From Sulfurimonas sp. (lineage in GTDB: Bacteria > Campylobacterota > Campylobacteria > Campylobacterales > Sulfurimonadaceae), in the NCBI GenBank assembly GCA_027064045.1, contig JAMOQK010000045.1:1-39931 (forward strand): a DNA stretch of 39,931 nt, given 5' to 3'. A model generated the notes under the pieces. The model was not told the origin of the DNA. It did not search any database and worked only from the letters and a program-made list of their open reading frames with translations. Position numbers and translations under genes: made by a program. Position 1 is the stretch's first letter. The number at the start of each line of letters is the position of its first letter. Shown here one piece after another: positions 1 to 9,046 of this stretch.

Positions 1-139
1 ATGCCTCATCAGGTGTCAAATAATCCAGTGCTGAATGCAATCTCTCTTTATTGTAAGTATTGATATATTCATCAATACCTTTTCTAGCCTCCTTAATATT
101 TATGTAAGATGATGGATAGACATCATCGCAAGTGGCTCT
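1..139 (-). pseudogene. IS3-family transposase (orfB) remnant, C-terminal part
   Basis: Read on the minus strand, this stretch is open and ends in a pattern typical of the end of the IS3-family DDE integrase core: a DDVYPSSY-like segment, NIKEARKGIDEYINTYN, then ERLHSALDYLTPDEA. An in-frame TAA lies immediately upstream (140-142), and the codons beyond it do not resemble the family, so the N-terminal and catalytic parts are missing here. The C-terminal end runs off the window at position 1. I read it as a truncated transposase, the debris of an insertion downstream of maf. It could instead be the tail of a frameshifted element, which needs the sequence to the left. Confidence 0.75.
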
Positions 140-220
140 TTAGAATAAGAATTTCAAAATTGTTGTTTCTTTTTCTTGGAGTAGTATATTAAATTGAAAA
201 AAGATAAGATAAAATAATCC

Positions 221-2125
221 CTATGCTTTTTTTAATGAATCTTCAAAAATTTCAATAATAATTTTCAAACTTCCTGCTAATCTGTATAACCATTCATAGT
301 TTACTTTTATATAGTTGATTTTTTTTAATTTAATAGCTTCTGGTGTATTTTCTCTCATAGTAGTAATAGCAGCTAAATCAAAATCCAAATGACTTAAATA
401 AGATATAAAATATGAGCTATAAGTTTCAATAAAAATTGGTCTATTATATTTATCTCTAACTTCATTAATTTTATCTAGCAAATCATTTATTTCTTTATTT
501 TTAATATTATTTTCTACTTTAGTATCTTCTATCTTTTTAATTTTACCTATAAAATCTTCTACTAAATAAAATGTTTTTTCTGCTTTTTTTCTTAAACTTT
601 TAGCAACTCTAAGTAATTCAGTACACTTAGTTACATAATTAGTTGTATTTCTCTTAATGTTATCATCCAATGGATACTCTAAATTAAGTTTTGATTTAAT
701 TTCTGATTTATTTAAAATATTCTCACAATATTTCTTAAATGCTATTTCTACGGTTCCATCTATCCTAGCACCACCTTCTGTAGCATTATAAATATTTATA
801 TTCATATCTTTTTTTACTTCAGATATTTGCAAAATAAAAGCATTTCTAAAAGCGTTCCACCACCTCATAGTAGTTACTTTACCTTTCCCTCCATAAGCTT
901 CTATATAACCCTCAGATTTATCATCTTTAATTTCATCTTCTCCATAAACATGACCTTTTGAATGTGAACTTCCATCTCTAGCATAAGATAAATCTTGACC
1001 AATAAATACAATATTTTCAAACTTTGCTTTGATCGCAAAATCTAGTAAATAATTAGCAGAACTAAGACCTCCACCAAGGTATCCCCATTCTTTTAACTCA
1101 TCTATCATATTGTGTCTATCAGCTCTTAAATAAGGACATAAAATACCAGATTTAGTATCAATAGCATTAAAAGTATCTTCGTGGCATATTGTTGCAATTG
1201 CAAATACTACATCTTTATGAAATTCTCTAGGTGTGTCTTTATAAAATTTTGAGGTTTCACTAACCCTTTCCATAGAAAGAACTATATCTGGTTTGATTCC
1301 AGCTTTAGCCAATATAGGAAAACTAGCATCTACACTAAGTATAGTAAAGTAATCTTGATACTTTTTCAATAATGGAAGTTGCTTTTGTAAAGAAGGACCG
1401 GTGGATACAATTACTGCATCTTTTCTGTCATTTACGCTGTCAAAAACTTTTTTAAGTGAAGGATATCTAAACATTTGTAACATATTTTTACTAGAATGCC
1501 TAAATCCTATAAGAAAATCTTCAAAAGAATTTCCTTTAGCTTGCAATCCATGTTTAAATAACAGTATGATGATACTATTTAATTTTTTGATTTCTTCAGG
1601 ATATTTATCATAATAACTTGAATAAATATCTAGGTTATACTTTTTTAGGTAAAGAATTGATTCTTTTGTAATTATACTTTTAACATGAGATAAATTTACA
1701 TCAGATGATTGTGTAATGACTAATCTTTTTTGAAGAATATCTGCAGAAAAATCTATAAGATTTAAAACTATATATATAAGTTCTATTTCTGGTTCAAAGA
1801 TGTATATATGTTTATGATTTAAATTTTTTAATAATTCTTTATAAAAAACACCAGAACCAATACCAAAAAAATATAAAGCATAATAATTATCAAACTCCTC
1901 AAACTCTTTAAGTTTGTTGTTTATATCATCCATAGAATTATCTATAGCAGTAGCGTCTCTGTTATCAACTATTCTTAAATCACTTAAATGTTCCATATCG
2001 GTTACAAAAACTTCGTATTTTTCATTTGTTGTTATACTTTTTAGCTTATCTGCCAAAGCTTTATCAACAGACGAAAAGGCAATTAGATTGTTTTCATAGA
2101 TGCTCAATGGAAAACCTTTTTTCAT
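221..2125 (-). CDS. maf: Motility accessory factor (Maf, DUF115 / MptE-like) flagellin glycosyltransferase
   Basis: A 634-residue protein with the Maf/6-hydroxymethylpterin pyrophosphokinase-like domain. The central block runs from KDAVIVSTGPSLQKQLPLL (about residue 235) through VLSMERVSETSKFY to FIGQDLSYARDGSSHSKGH (about residue 375). In Campylobacter and Helicobacter, Maf proteins act in the cytoplasm and are implicated in transferring nonulosonic acids (pseudaminic or legionaminic acid) onto flagellin before export. The gene lies directly downstream of flagellin on the same strand, with a strong hairpin between them, which supports a role in flagellin modification. The exact sugar and acceptor sites cannot be read from sequence. 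Transposase debris follows its 3' end. Confidence 0.88.
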   Translation of the reverse strand: MKKGFPLSIYENNLIAFSSVDKALADKLKSITTNEKYEVFVTDMEHLSDLRIVDNRDATAIDNSMDDINNKLKEFEEFDNYYALYFFGIGSGVFYKELLKNLNHKHIYIFEPEIELIYIVLNLIDFSADILQKRLVITQSSDVNLSHVKSIITKESILYLKKYNLDIYSSYYDKYPEEIKKLNSIIILLFKHGLQAKGNSFEDFLIGFRHSSKNMLQMFRYPSLKKVFDSVNDRKDAVIVSTGPSLQKQLPLLKKYQDYFTILSVDASFPILAKAGIKPDIVLSMERVSETSKFYKDTPREFHKDVVFAIATICHEDTFNAIDTKSGILCPYLRADRHNMIDELKEWGYLGGGLSSANYLLDFAIKAKFENIVFIGQDLSYARDGSSHSKGHVYGEDEIKDDKSEGYIEAYGGKGKVTTMRWWNAFRNAFILQISEVKKDMNINIYNATEGGARIDGTVEIAFKKYCENILNKSEIKSKLNLEYPLDDNIKRNTTNYVTKCTELLRVAKSLRKKAEKTFYLVEDFIGKIKKIEDTKVENNIKNKEINDLLDKINEVRDKYNRPIFIETYSSYFISYLSHLDFDLAAITTMRENTPEAIKLKKINYIKVNYEWLYRLAGSLKIIIEIFEDSLKKA

Positions 2126-2194
2126 TTATGTAGCAACATTCATGCCAACAAAACACAATTATTTTTTATAAGACAAGTAAATTAAAGAGGGGAA

Positions 2195-2219
2195 AGCTAA
2201 AGACAAGATGTCTTTAGCT
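2195..2219 (-). terminator. Stem-loop after flagellin
   Basis: A perfect 11-bp inverted repeat, AGCTAAAGACA / TGTCTTTAGCT, with a 3-nt loop lies about 20 bp beyond the flagellin stop and before maf. It probably ends, attenuates or stabilises the abundant flagellin mRNA. There is no long U run directly after the stem on the minus strand, so an mRNA-stabilising hairpin is also possible. Confidence 0.6.
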
Positions 2220-2239
2220 AAAAAGTTTAAAGAAGATTA

Positions 2240-3685
2240 CTATTGTAATAATCTCATAACATTTTGTTGAACAGCATTAGCTTGACTCATAGCATAAGTA
2301 CCAGATTGAGCTAAGATGTTATGTTTTGAGAAGTTTGCACTCTCTTCAGCGAAGTCAACATCACGGATTTGAGATTCAGCAGCTGAAACATTTACTTGAG
2401 TTACAGAGATATTTCTAACAGTTGATTCAAGTTGATTTTGAGTAGAACCAATGTTTGAACGGATAACATCAAGTTGTTTTAGTGCATGATCAGCTTGTTT
2501 AATAGCTTTTTGAGCACCGTCATAAGTTGAAACATTAACTGAAGATACAGCATTTGCAAGACTTACTGTATCACCAGTAATATTAGCAAATCCCATAGAT
2601 GCTTCACCACTATTAGCATAAGTTAATTGAATAGAACTATCAGACTCTAACACTACAGCACCTTGAGATACTTCTGCTAAAGCAGCTGATGCTTGATCAT
2701 TAAGTTTTACATTTGTAATACCCATTTTATCTGTATCAGCACTAGCTGCTACAGTACCACCAGCAGCAGTAGTAGATAATTTAATATCCCCACCATCTTT
2801 ATCTGTTAGTTTTAATGCACCATTTTCAATCGAAGCTTTTACACCTGTTTGATCTTGAATATCATTAAATGCTTGAACAAGTGTTCCTGTACCATCATTA
2901 CTACTAAATGTCACATCACCAAGGTCTATACCATTTACAAAAACACTCCCTGCAGCTATAGTTCCACCAGCGACAACAGCATTACCTAAAAGTTTAGTAT
3001 CTGCATCAGCTGTTACACCTGTAGATGAAGTTACATTGTTAACTGCTGCTGCTTTTTGTGCAGCAGTCGCATTAGAAGCAATAGCCCCAATAGATGTACC
3101 ATTTACTTTTACATCATCATTAGCTATTGAGGCTGTACCAATAGTGTCTTTTTGAGTCTCAGAGTTAGCATATTGACCGAGACTTGTTGTCTGTGCATTT
3201 TGAATTGAAACACCAACTGTTTCGTTTGAATAAGCACCAATTTGGAAATTTTTATCTGAAAATGTACCATCAAGAAGCTGTTGACCATTAAACTGCGTAG
3301 TAGTCGCAATATTTTGAGCCTCTTCAAGCAGTTTTGAAATATCTCTCTGAATTGATGCACGAGAATCATCATTTTGACCATCAGAAGCAGCTTGAATAGC
3401 TTTAGTTCTTACGGTATTAATAATATTTTCGTACTCATCCAAAGCACCATCAGCTGTTTGCATAACACCAATCCCATCATTTGCATTTGAGATAGCTTGA
3501 CCAAGACCACTTGATTGAGCTTTTAGTTGATTTGCAATACTCAAACCTGAAGCATCATCTGCAGCAGTATTGATACGAAGACCTGAACTCAATCTTTGTA
3601 AACTTTTATCCAAGCCACTGTTAGTGTTTACAGCATTCCTATGTGCATTCATCGCACCTATATTTGTGTTAATTCTAAAACCCAT
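2240..3685 (-). CDS. fliC: Flagellin
   Basis: A 481-residue flagellin, the main subunit of the extracellular filament. The D0/D1 N-terminal signature is intact (MGFRINTNIGAMNAH, then LQRLSSGLRINTAADDASG), and the C-terminal D1/D0 helices end in SQANAVQQNVMRLLQ. The middle (about residues 165-370) is the variable, Ala/Gly/Thr/Asp-rich surface domain. The ATG at 3685 is chosen because AAGGA sits 6 nt upstream and because the longer open frame reaching 3778 overlaps the sigma-28 promoter. Expression should be late-class, by FliA. The downstream maf probably glycosylates this protein. Confidence 0.95.
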   Translation of the reverse strand: MGFRINTNIGAMNAHRNAVNTNSGLDKSLQRLSSGLRINTAADDASGLSIANQLKAQSSGLGQAISNANDGIGVMQTADGALDEYENIINTVRTKAIQAASDGQNDDSRASIQRDISKLLEEAQNIATTTQFNGQQLLDGTFSDKNFQIGAYSNETVGVSIQNAQTTSLGQYANSETQKDTIGTASIANDDVKVNGTSIGAIASNATAAQKAAAVNNVTSSTGVTADADTKLLGNAVVAGGTIAAGSVFVNGIDLGDVTFSSNDGTGTLVQAFNDIQDQTGVKASIENGALKLTDKDGGDIKLSTTAAGGTVAASADTDKMGITNVKLNDQASAALAEVSQGAVVLESDSSIQLTYANSGEASMGFANITGDTVSLANAVSSVNVSTYDGAQKAIKQADHALKQLDVIRSNIGSTQNQLESTVRNISVTQVNVSAAESQIRDVDFAEESANFSKHNILAQSGTYAMSQANAVQQNVMRLLQ

Positions 3686-3768
3686 AATAAATCCTTTTCT
3701 ATGGAAGAGCCTTTCGCTCTTGTGTTTTTTTATTTTATCTTTAGGCTTCCTTGCCTTAGATGTTAAGT

Positions 3769-3795
3769 AAATCGACACTGCAAAAAAAAACTTTA
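3769..3795 (-). promoter_or_regulatory. Sigma-28 (FliA) promoter of flagellin, containing a T9 tract
   Basis: On the minus strand a TAAAGTTT -35 element is followed by exactly 11 nt and then GTCGATTT, matching the sigma-28 arrangement TAAA-N15-CGAT. The predicted start near 3761 gives a leader of about 75 nt holding a small AGAGC/GCTCT hairpin (3706-3720) upstream of the flagellin AAGGA site. Nine consecutive Ts span the end of the -35 box and half of the spacer. Confidence 0.85.
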
Positions 3796-3910
3796 GCTTT
3801 TTTGCAAATTTTTTTATATTTGACTTTAGATAGTTAAAATTTTATTATTTAAACTTTTTGTGCTAAACTTCCAAACTTAAAAATCACTATACTATATATA
3901 GGAAAACTAT

Positions 3911-6139
3911 TTGAACTTAATTATCGTAGAATCACCTGCTAAGGCTAGAACCATAAAAAATTTTTTAGGTAAAGGGTATGAGGTTATTGCTTCTAAAGGT
4001 CACATCCGTGATTTGCCTAAAAGTCGCTTTGGGATAACCGTAGATGAGCAAACTCATCATCTTATACCAACTTACTCTGTTGCAAAAGAGAATGCCCCAA
4101 CCGTAAAAGAGATAAAAGCTTTGGCAAAAAAAGCTGATACTATATATATCGCGACCGATGAGGATCGCGAGGGGGAAGCGATCGGTTGGCATATCGCACA
4201 TGCCATAAAAAAAGACCCAGAAGAGTTACCTCGAATTGTATTTCACGAGATTACAAAAACTGCTATCAAACATGCTCTTGATTCTGCTCGTAAAATAGAT
4301 ATGAATATGGTAAACGCTCAACAAGCTCGTCGTCTTTTAGATAGAGTAGTCGGATACAAGCTTTCTCCACTTCTAGCTTCTAAAATCCAAAAAGGATTAT
4401 CTGGTGGTCGTGTTCAGTCTTCAACTCTAAAACTTGTAGTTGACAGAGAAAGAGAGATAAAAGCTTTTATCCCTGTTGAGTATTGGTCTATAGATACTGT
4501 ATTTAAAACAAACATAGATGCAACTTTGATTACACATCATGGGGATAAACTCACAAAACTATCTATCCACAACAAAGATGAAGCAGACGCTATAACTGCT
4601 AGTGTAAAAGCTGATAATTTTGTTATATCTAAGATAGAAACAAAACAAAGAAAAACTTCTACACCACCACCATTTATGACTTCAACACTTCAACAAACTG
4701 CTTCAAGTCGCTTAGGCTTTAGCCCTAAAAAAACTATGATGATAGCTCAAACACTTTATGAGGGTGTAAAAACACCAGATGGAACAAGTGGTGTGATTAC
4801 ATATATGAGAACAGATTCACTAAATATGGCAAATGAAGCTGTAGGTGCTATCCGTGGTATCATTGAAAATAGATTTGGAAAAAAATACCTACCAAAAAAT
4901 CCAAAAGTTTATGGCAAAAAATCAAAAGGCGCACAAGAGGCTCACGAGGCTATCCGTCCAACAATGCTACAATTTACTCCAGAAGTAGCTCAAAGTTTTT
5001 TAAAAGCAGATGAGATTAAACTCTACCGTTTGATTTATGAAAGATTTATGGCATGTCAGATGGAAGATGCGATTTTCGAGCAACAAAGCATCATCTTTAA
5101 AGGTAAAGAAAATGAATACCGTGCAAGTGGTAGAAAACTGATTTTTGATGGTTTTTATGCAGTAACAGGAGCAGAAGACAAAGACAAACTTTTACCAACT
5201 CTAAAAGAGGGTGACAAAGCAGATATTCAAAGCATAAAACCTGAACAACATTTTACTGAGCCACCTGCTCGATATTCAGAAGCAAGTCTTATCAAAAAAC
5301 TAGAATCTGAAGGAGTTGGTCGTCCATCTACTTATGCTCCAACGATTGCCACACTTAGTGGTCGTACTTATGTTAGCATAGAGAAAAAGCAAATAATCCC
5401 AACTGAAATAGCTTTTACTGTTACTGAGATACTAGAAAAACATTTTGCAAATATAGTAGATATTAATTTTACAGCAACTATGGAAGAAAAACTTGATGAA
5501 GTTTCAGATGGTAAAGTTGATTGGCAAAAACTTCTGTACGACTTTTACTTCCCTTTTATGAAGCAGATAGAGGAGGGAAAAGAGAAGATAGTTTCTCTTA
5601 AACTCGCAAAACCACTTGGTAGAAACTGTCCTAAATGTGGTTCGGAACTACTTTTAAGAAGTGGAAGGTATGGAAACTTCATAGCTTGTAGTGGTTTTCC
5701 AAAGTGTAAATACACAGAACAAGTTGATGAAGACGGAAACAAGGTGGAGAAAAAAGAACAGCTAAGTGATGAAGTTTGTGAAAAATGTGGCAAAGAGATG
5801 GTTGTTAAAAGTGGAAGAAATGGTCAATTTTTAGCATGTTCTGGTTATCCTGAATGTAAAAACACAAAAAGCATAGCAGTTGAGGAGAAAATATCTCAGA
5901 CACCTTGTCCTGATTGTGGTGGGAAACTAAGTTTGAAAAACTCAAGAAGAGGACCTTTTTGGGGATGTGAGAACTATCCTGATTGTAAATTTATAAGTAA
6001 GTTTGAACCTACAACTATAAAATGTAAAGAGAAGGGTTGTAAAGGTGTTTTAGCACCAAGAACTTACAGAAACAAAGAGGTTTATGAGTGTGTTAAATGT
6101 AAAGCTAGGACACCAAGAGAAGAGTGTGATGCAAAATGA
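3911..6139 (+). CDS. topA: DNA topoisomerase I
   Basis: A 742-residue type IA topoisomerase that relaxes negative supercoils. The Toprim domain begins at residue 1 (IIVESPAKARTIKNFLG), with the DEDREGEAIGWH acidic motif near residue 82. The catalytic tyrosine is in GVITYMRTDS (about residue 300). The C-terminus carries three four-Cys zinc ribbons (CPKCG, CEKCG and CPDCG types) and a fourth partial one, the usual epsilonproteobacterial form. The start is TTG, with AGGA 7 nt upstream and a TATACTATATA-like -10 before it. It heads a plus-strand operon: its stop overlaps the next start by 4 bp. One near-copy of the repeated 10-mer is at 4196-4205. Confidence 0.97.
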   Translation: MNLIIVESPAKARTIKNFLGKGYEVIASKGHIRDLPKSRFGITVDEQTHHLIPTYSVAKENAPTVKEIKALAKKADTIYIATDEDREGEAIGWHIAHAIKKDPEELPRIVFHEITKTAIKHALDSARKIDMNMVNAQQARRLLDRVVGYKLSPLLASKIQKGLSGGRVQSSTLKLVVDREREIKAFIPVEYWSIDTVFKTNIDATLITHHGDKLTKLSIHNKDEADAITASVKADNFVISKIETKQRKTSTPPPFMTSTLQQTASSRLGFSPKKTMMIAQTLYEGVKTPDGTSGVITYMRTDSLNMANEAVGAIRGIIENRFGKKYLPKNPKVYGKKSKGAQEAHEAIRPTMLQFTPEVAQSFLKADEIKLYRLIYERFMACQMEDAIFEQQSIIFKGKENEYRASGRKLIFDGFYAVTGAEDKDKLLPTLKEGDKADIQSIKPEQHFTEPPARYSEASLIKKLESEGVGRPSTYAPTIATLSGRTYVSIEKKQIIPTEIAFTVTEILEKHFANIVDINFTATMEEKLDEVSDGKVDWQKLLYDFYFPFMKQIEEGKEKIVSLKLAKPLGRNCPKCGSELLLRSGRYGNFIACSGFPKCKYTEQVDEDGNKVEKKEQLSDEVCEKCGKEMVVKSGRNGQFLACSGYPECKNTKSIAVEEKISQTPCPDCGGKLSLKNSRRGPFWGCENYPDCKFISKFEPTTIKCKEKGCKGVLAPRTYRNKEVYECVKCKARTPREECDAK

Positions 6140-6657
6140 AAATAGGGATCATCTCAGACACTCACTCTAAAGTTAAAAAAGCAAAACAAGCTTTAGATTT
6201 ACTTTTAGGTGATGGAGCTGAGTTTATAATCCATGCTGGAGATATAGTTGAACTTGAGACATTGGAGATGTTAAAAAACTGTACTAAAAGATATGTCGCA
6301 GTTTATGGTAATAACGATGCCCATCTACTACAACATCATAACGATTACAACTTAGTAAAAGAGCCGTACTACTTTAAATTAGCAAATACAAAATTTAAAC
6401 TGATGCACATGCCATACTATATGAAGAATGATGCTGAAGTCATTATATTTGGTCATACACACCATTTTTTATCTGAGATGAAAGGTGGCAGTTTATTTTT
6501 AAACTCTGGCGAAGTTTGCGCAAGAAAAAAACCCATCTCAGAATGTGCTATGCTTGAAGTTACAGATGAAGAATTTTTTGTAACTCACTACACAAAAGAA
6601 AATAAAACAGACAAATTTAGTATAGAAAGCTTTTCATATAAAAGGACAAAACAGTGA
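6136..6657 (+). CDS. YfcE/MJ0936-type metallophosphoesterase
   Basis: A 173-residue calcineurin-like phosphoesterase with the metal-binding motifs in order: IISDTHS (residue 4), HAGDIVE, VYGNND and FGHTHH. This small family hydrolyses phosphodiesters in the cytoplasm; the natural substrate is usually unknown. The start codon overlaps the topA stop (ATGA), and its own stop overlaps the bioB start (GTGA), so the three are translationally coupled. A near-copy of the repeated 10-mer lies at 6405-6414. Confidence 0.9.
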   Translation: MKIGIISDTHSKVKKAKQALDLLLGDGAEFIIHAGDIVELETLEMLKNCTKRYVAVYGNNDAHLLQHHNDYNLVKEPYYFKLANTKFKLMHMPYYMKNDAEVIIFGHTHHFLSEMKGGSLFLNSGEVCARKKPISECAMLEVTDEEFFVTHYTKENKTDKFSIESFSYKRTKQ

Positions 6658-7496
6658 AAGAGATTTTTTTATGTTCCATCTGCAATATCAATAGTGGTAC
6701 ATGTAACGAAGATTGTAAGTTTTGCTCACAAAGTGTAAGATATAAAGCAGATATACAAAGATATAAACAAAAACCTATGGATGAGATCATAAAAGAAGCA
6801 AAAACAGCAAGAGATAATGGTGCTTTAGGATTTTGTCTTGTAACGGCAGATAAAGGCATAACAGACAAAACTCTTGAATTTGTTTGCTCTATTGCTAAAA
6901 TTTTAACAAAAGATGTACCACAACTAAGACTTATAGCATGTAATGGCACAGCAACACTTGAACAACTAATGACACTAAAAGAAGCAGGTATAAAAGCATA
7001 TAACCACAACTTAGAAACATCTGAGAGTTTTTATCCACAAATATGCACAACACATCCATGGAGTGAACGATACTCCACATGCCAAAATGTAAACAAAGCA
7101 GGTCTAGTTCTCATAAGTGGTGGGATTTTTGGTTTGGGGGAAACTCAAGAGGATAGGATATCGATGTTAACATCTCTAGCTTCATTAAACCCTGTTTCTG
7201 TACCGATAAACTTCTATCATCATAATGAAGCACTAGAGTTAGAACCAAATCCATTAAGTGTTGATGAAGCACTCAACCTTATAAAACTAACAAAAGAGAG
7301 TATCCCACATGCTAAGAGAATTATGGTTGCAGGTGGAAGAGAGTTAATGTTTGGCGAGAGACAAAGCGAGATTTTTGCCTATGGTGCAAACTCAATTGTG
7401 ATAGGAAACTATCTTACAACTACTGGGAGAGTTATGAGTAAAGATTTAGATATGTTACAATCTCTAAATCTAAAAGTGGCAAAAACAGTAAAATAA
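6654..7496 (+). CDS. bioB: Biotin synthase
   Basis: A 280-residue radical-SAM enzyme that inserts sulfur into dethiobiotin, the last step of biotin synthesis. The radical-SAM cluster is CNEDCKFC (Cys17, Cys21, Cys24), and HNLETSESFYPQICTTHPW and the NFYHHNEALELEPNPLS block match BioB. It is shorter than E. coli BioB (about 346 residues), as in Campylobacterota. The start is GTG, overlapping the phosphodiesterase stop. No other bio genes are adjacent. It holds one exact repeated 10-mer (7075-7084, read as STCQ) and one near copy (7305-7314). Confidence 0.93.
   Translation: MKEIFLCSICNINSGTCNEDCKFCSQSVRYKADIQRYKQKPMDEIIKEAKTARDNGALGFCLVTADKGITDKTLEFVCSIAKILTKDVPQLRLIACNGTATLEQLMTLKEAGIKAYNHNLETSESFYPQICTTHPWSERYSTCQNVNKAGLVLISGGIFGLGETQEDRISMLTSLASLNPVSVPINFYHHNEALELEPNPLSVDEALNLIKLTKESIPHAKRIMVAGGRELMFGERQSEIFAYGANSIVIGNYLTTTGRVMSKDLDMLQSLNLKVAKTVK
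7075..7084. repeat. Iterated 10-mer TGGCATGTGG/CCACATGCCA (leftmost exact copy; full list here)
   Basis: Exact copies start at: 7075, 10749, 10976, 11386, 11458, 12447, 12816, 14033, 22525, 23117, 28944, 32152, 32302, 32680, 32784, 32833, 32930, 32982, 33096, 33295, 35549, 38648. One-mismatch copies start at: 4196, 6405, 7305, 10085, 10245, 11301, 13226, 22614, 29091, 31138, 33165. Exact copies split 11 to 11 between the two orientations, and the base 3' of TGGCATGTGG is usually a purine. All exact copies are inside genes except one that straddles a start codon. Confidence 0.95.
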
Positions 7497-7516
7497 CAAA
7501 TCCAAGGAACTAATAT

Positions 7517-8674
7517 ATGAATGATAATGTTATACTAATCGTTACCATATCTCTTATCATCATATTTTCCCCATTTTTTGCAAAATTACTAAAACTTCCA
7601 ACTACCCCAATCGAAATTATACTTGGTTCTATTTTTGGTTATATTGGTTTTATACACGAAGAACACCTCTTTAGCATAGTTGCTGAGTTTGGTTTTTTGT
7701 ACCTCATGTTTATTGCTGGAACAGAGATAAACCTAAAAAAAGTTCTGAAAACACCAAAAGAGTTGATAAAAAAGATACTCTTTTATCTCACTTTTTTATA
7801 TATGTTTTCCATCAGTTTCTCTTTATACTTTGATTTAGGTAAGATTTTTATGGTGCTTTTACCACTTATCTCAGTTGGTCTTGTTGCAGCTCTTTCAAAA
7901 GAGTATGGAAAAACACCTTGGCTTGAACTTTCTATGACTGTTGGTGGGATTGGGGAGGTTGTAAGTATCGGGATATTGACACTAACCTCGGCTGCACTTA
8001 AATCTGGTTTTGGGTTGGGTTTTTTAGAAACTGTTTTTGCACTTGTGCTATTTTTACTTTTCATGCTTTTACTTTTTCGTGCAATGCAACTCTTTTTTTG
8101 GTGGTTTCCAAAAGTATCTATCGCTCTGATGCCTCATGAAGACAACAAAGAACAAGATATTAGACTCTCTATTGGAATATTCTTTTTACTTGTTGGGGCG
8201 ATGCTTTATCTACATCTTGAACTTGCTTTTGGAGCATTTTTAGCAGGTATCTTCATACCAACTTTTTTTGAACACAAATATGAACTACCAGAAAAATTAG
8301 CATCTTTTGGTTTTGGTTTTTTGATACCTATATTTTTTATACATATTGGCTACTCATTTAACCTTGATGCCTTTGAGATGGATGGACTTATCTATAAAGC
8401 CCTTCTAATCACACTTGTTATGATTGGGATGAGAGTTATCGCTTCTTTAGCATTTATCAAAGAGTTAGGTGTTACAAACTCTATACTTATGGGTCTTAGT
8501 CATTCTATGCCCCTTACACTTCTCATAGCCATGGCAACACTTGCTTTTGATGTAAACTCCATAGACACACTTCACTACTATGCTTTTATTTTAGCTTCAT
8601 TATTTCAGGTTATAAGTGTTATGATTGTTATCAAACTTATAAACAACTATAAACTAAAAAGGGGTATCGAATGA
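7517..8674 (+). CDS. Cation:proton antiporter (CPA2/KefB-type, Na+/H+ exchanger domain)
   Basis: A 385-residue inner-membrane protein that is almost wholly hydrophobic, with about 11-12 predicted membrane segments. It has the CPA2 features LPTTPIEIILGSIFGYIGF near the N-terminus, a FLYLMFIAGTEINLKK segment and FGAFLAGIFIP. It lacks the C-terminal TrkA-N domain of KefB/KefC, so K+ gating by glutathione adducts is unlikely; Na+/H+ or K+/H+ exchange is inferred from the family. AAGGA lies 8 nt before the ATG, 20 bp after bioB. Its stop overlaps the next gene by 4 bp. Confidence 0.85.
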   Translation: MNDNVILIVTISLIIIFSPFFAKLLKLPTTPIEIILGSIFGYIGFIHEEHLFSIVAEFGFLYLMFIAGTEINLKKVLKTPKELIKKILFYLTFLYMFSISFSLYFDLGKIFMVLLPLISVGLVAALSKEYGKTPWLELSMTVGGIGEVVSIGILTLTSAALKSGFGLGFLETVFALVLFLLFMLLLFRAMQLFFWWFPKVSIALMPHEDNKEQDIRLSIGIFFLLVGAMLYLHLELAFGAFLAGIFIPTFFEHKYELPEKLASFGFGFLIPIFFIHIGYSFNLDAFEMDGLIYKALLITLVMIGMRVIASLAFIKELGVTNSILMGLSHSMPLTLLIAMATLAFDVNSIDTLHYYAFILASLFQVISVMIVIKLINNYKLKRGIE

Positions 8675-9027
8675 GTCGCTCAGTTTTATTGCAACTTACA
8701 CGAGATTCTATCGCTGAAGTTTTTGAAGCTCAAAGAACCATAGATAAAACAACCCTTTTAAAAGAACACCCTCTACTAGAACAAAAAATGTCAACAACAG
8801 TAAATATCTATCTTGATGATGAGTTAAGATGTTCATCTTCATCAAAAGACAATTCTAAAACTTTACTAGAGAGTATCATTTTTAATGCCAAAAAATCTGC
8901 CTTTGAAGATACAAACTCTACACCACTCACAACTTCTGAGTATCTTAGTTGTGAAATAGAGTTAATAATCAACACATTAGATGGTAATATAAGCGAAAAA
9001 GACCCTCCAATTTTAAAAAATCAATAA
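8671..9027 (+). CDS. Small AMMECR1-like domain protein
   Basis: A 118-residue soluble protein. The order LLQLTRDSIAEVF ... TTVNIYLDDELR ... LLESIIFNAKKSAFEDTNSTPLTTSEYLSCEIELIINTLDG resembles the AMMECR1 fold (initial helix, first beta strand with a short loop, the NA..AAF.D..f.Pl segment, then the I-E-I strand). It is short and lacks the LRGCIG motif, so it is a divergent member at best. The start overlaps the antiporter stop (ATGA), suggesting co-translation. Its function is unknown. Confidence 0.6.
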   Translation: MSRSVLLQLTRDSIAEVFEAQRTIDKTTLLKEHPLLEQKMSTTVNIYLDDELRCSSSSKDNSKTLLESIIFNAKKSAFEDTNSTPLTTSEYLSCEIELIINTLDGNISEKDPPILKNQ

Positions 9028-9034
9028 TTTGTTA

Positions 9035-9040
9035 TATACT
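9035..9040 (+). promoter_or_regulatory. -10 element placed for leaderless transcription of the 9047 gene
   Basis: TATACT ends 6 nt before the ATG at 9047, so the expected transcription start coincides with the A of the start codon. There is no Shine-Dalgarno sequence before that ATG. Confidence 0.45.
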
Positions 9041-9046
9041 TACGGT

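Noticed and set aside
2669-3150. The repetitive, Ala/Thr/Asp-rich centre of flagellin as a foreign insertion
   Set aside because: A variable central domain with this composition is normal for flagellins, and the flanking D1 segments are continuous in frame.
3686-3778. A 31-residue N-terminal extension of flagellin
   Set aside because: The extension overlaps the sigma-28 promoter, is basic and unlike flagellin, and the internal ATG at 3685 has AAGGA at the right distance and begins the conserved MGFRINTN sequence.
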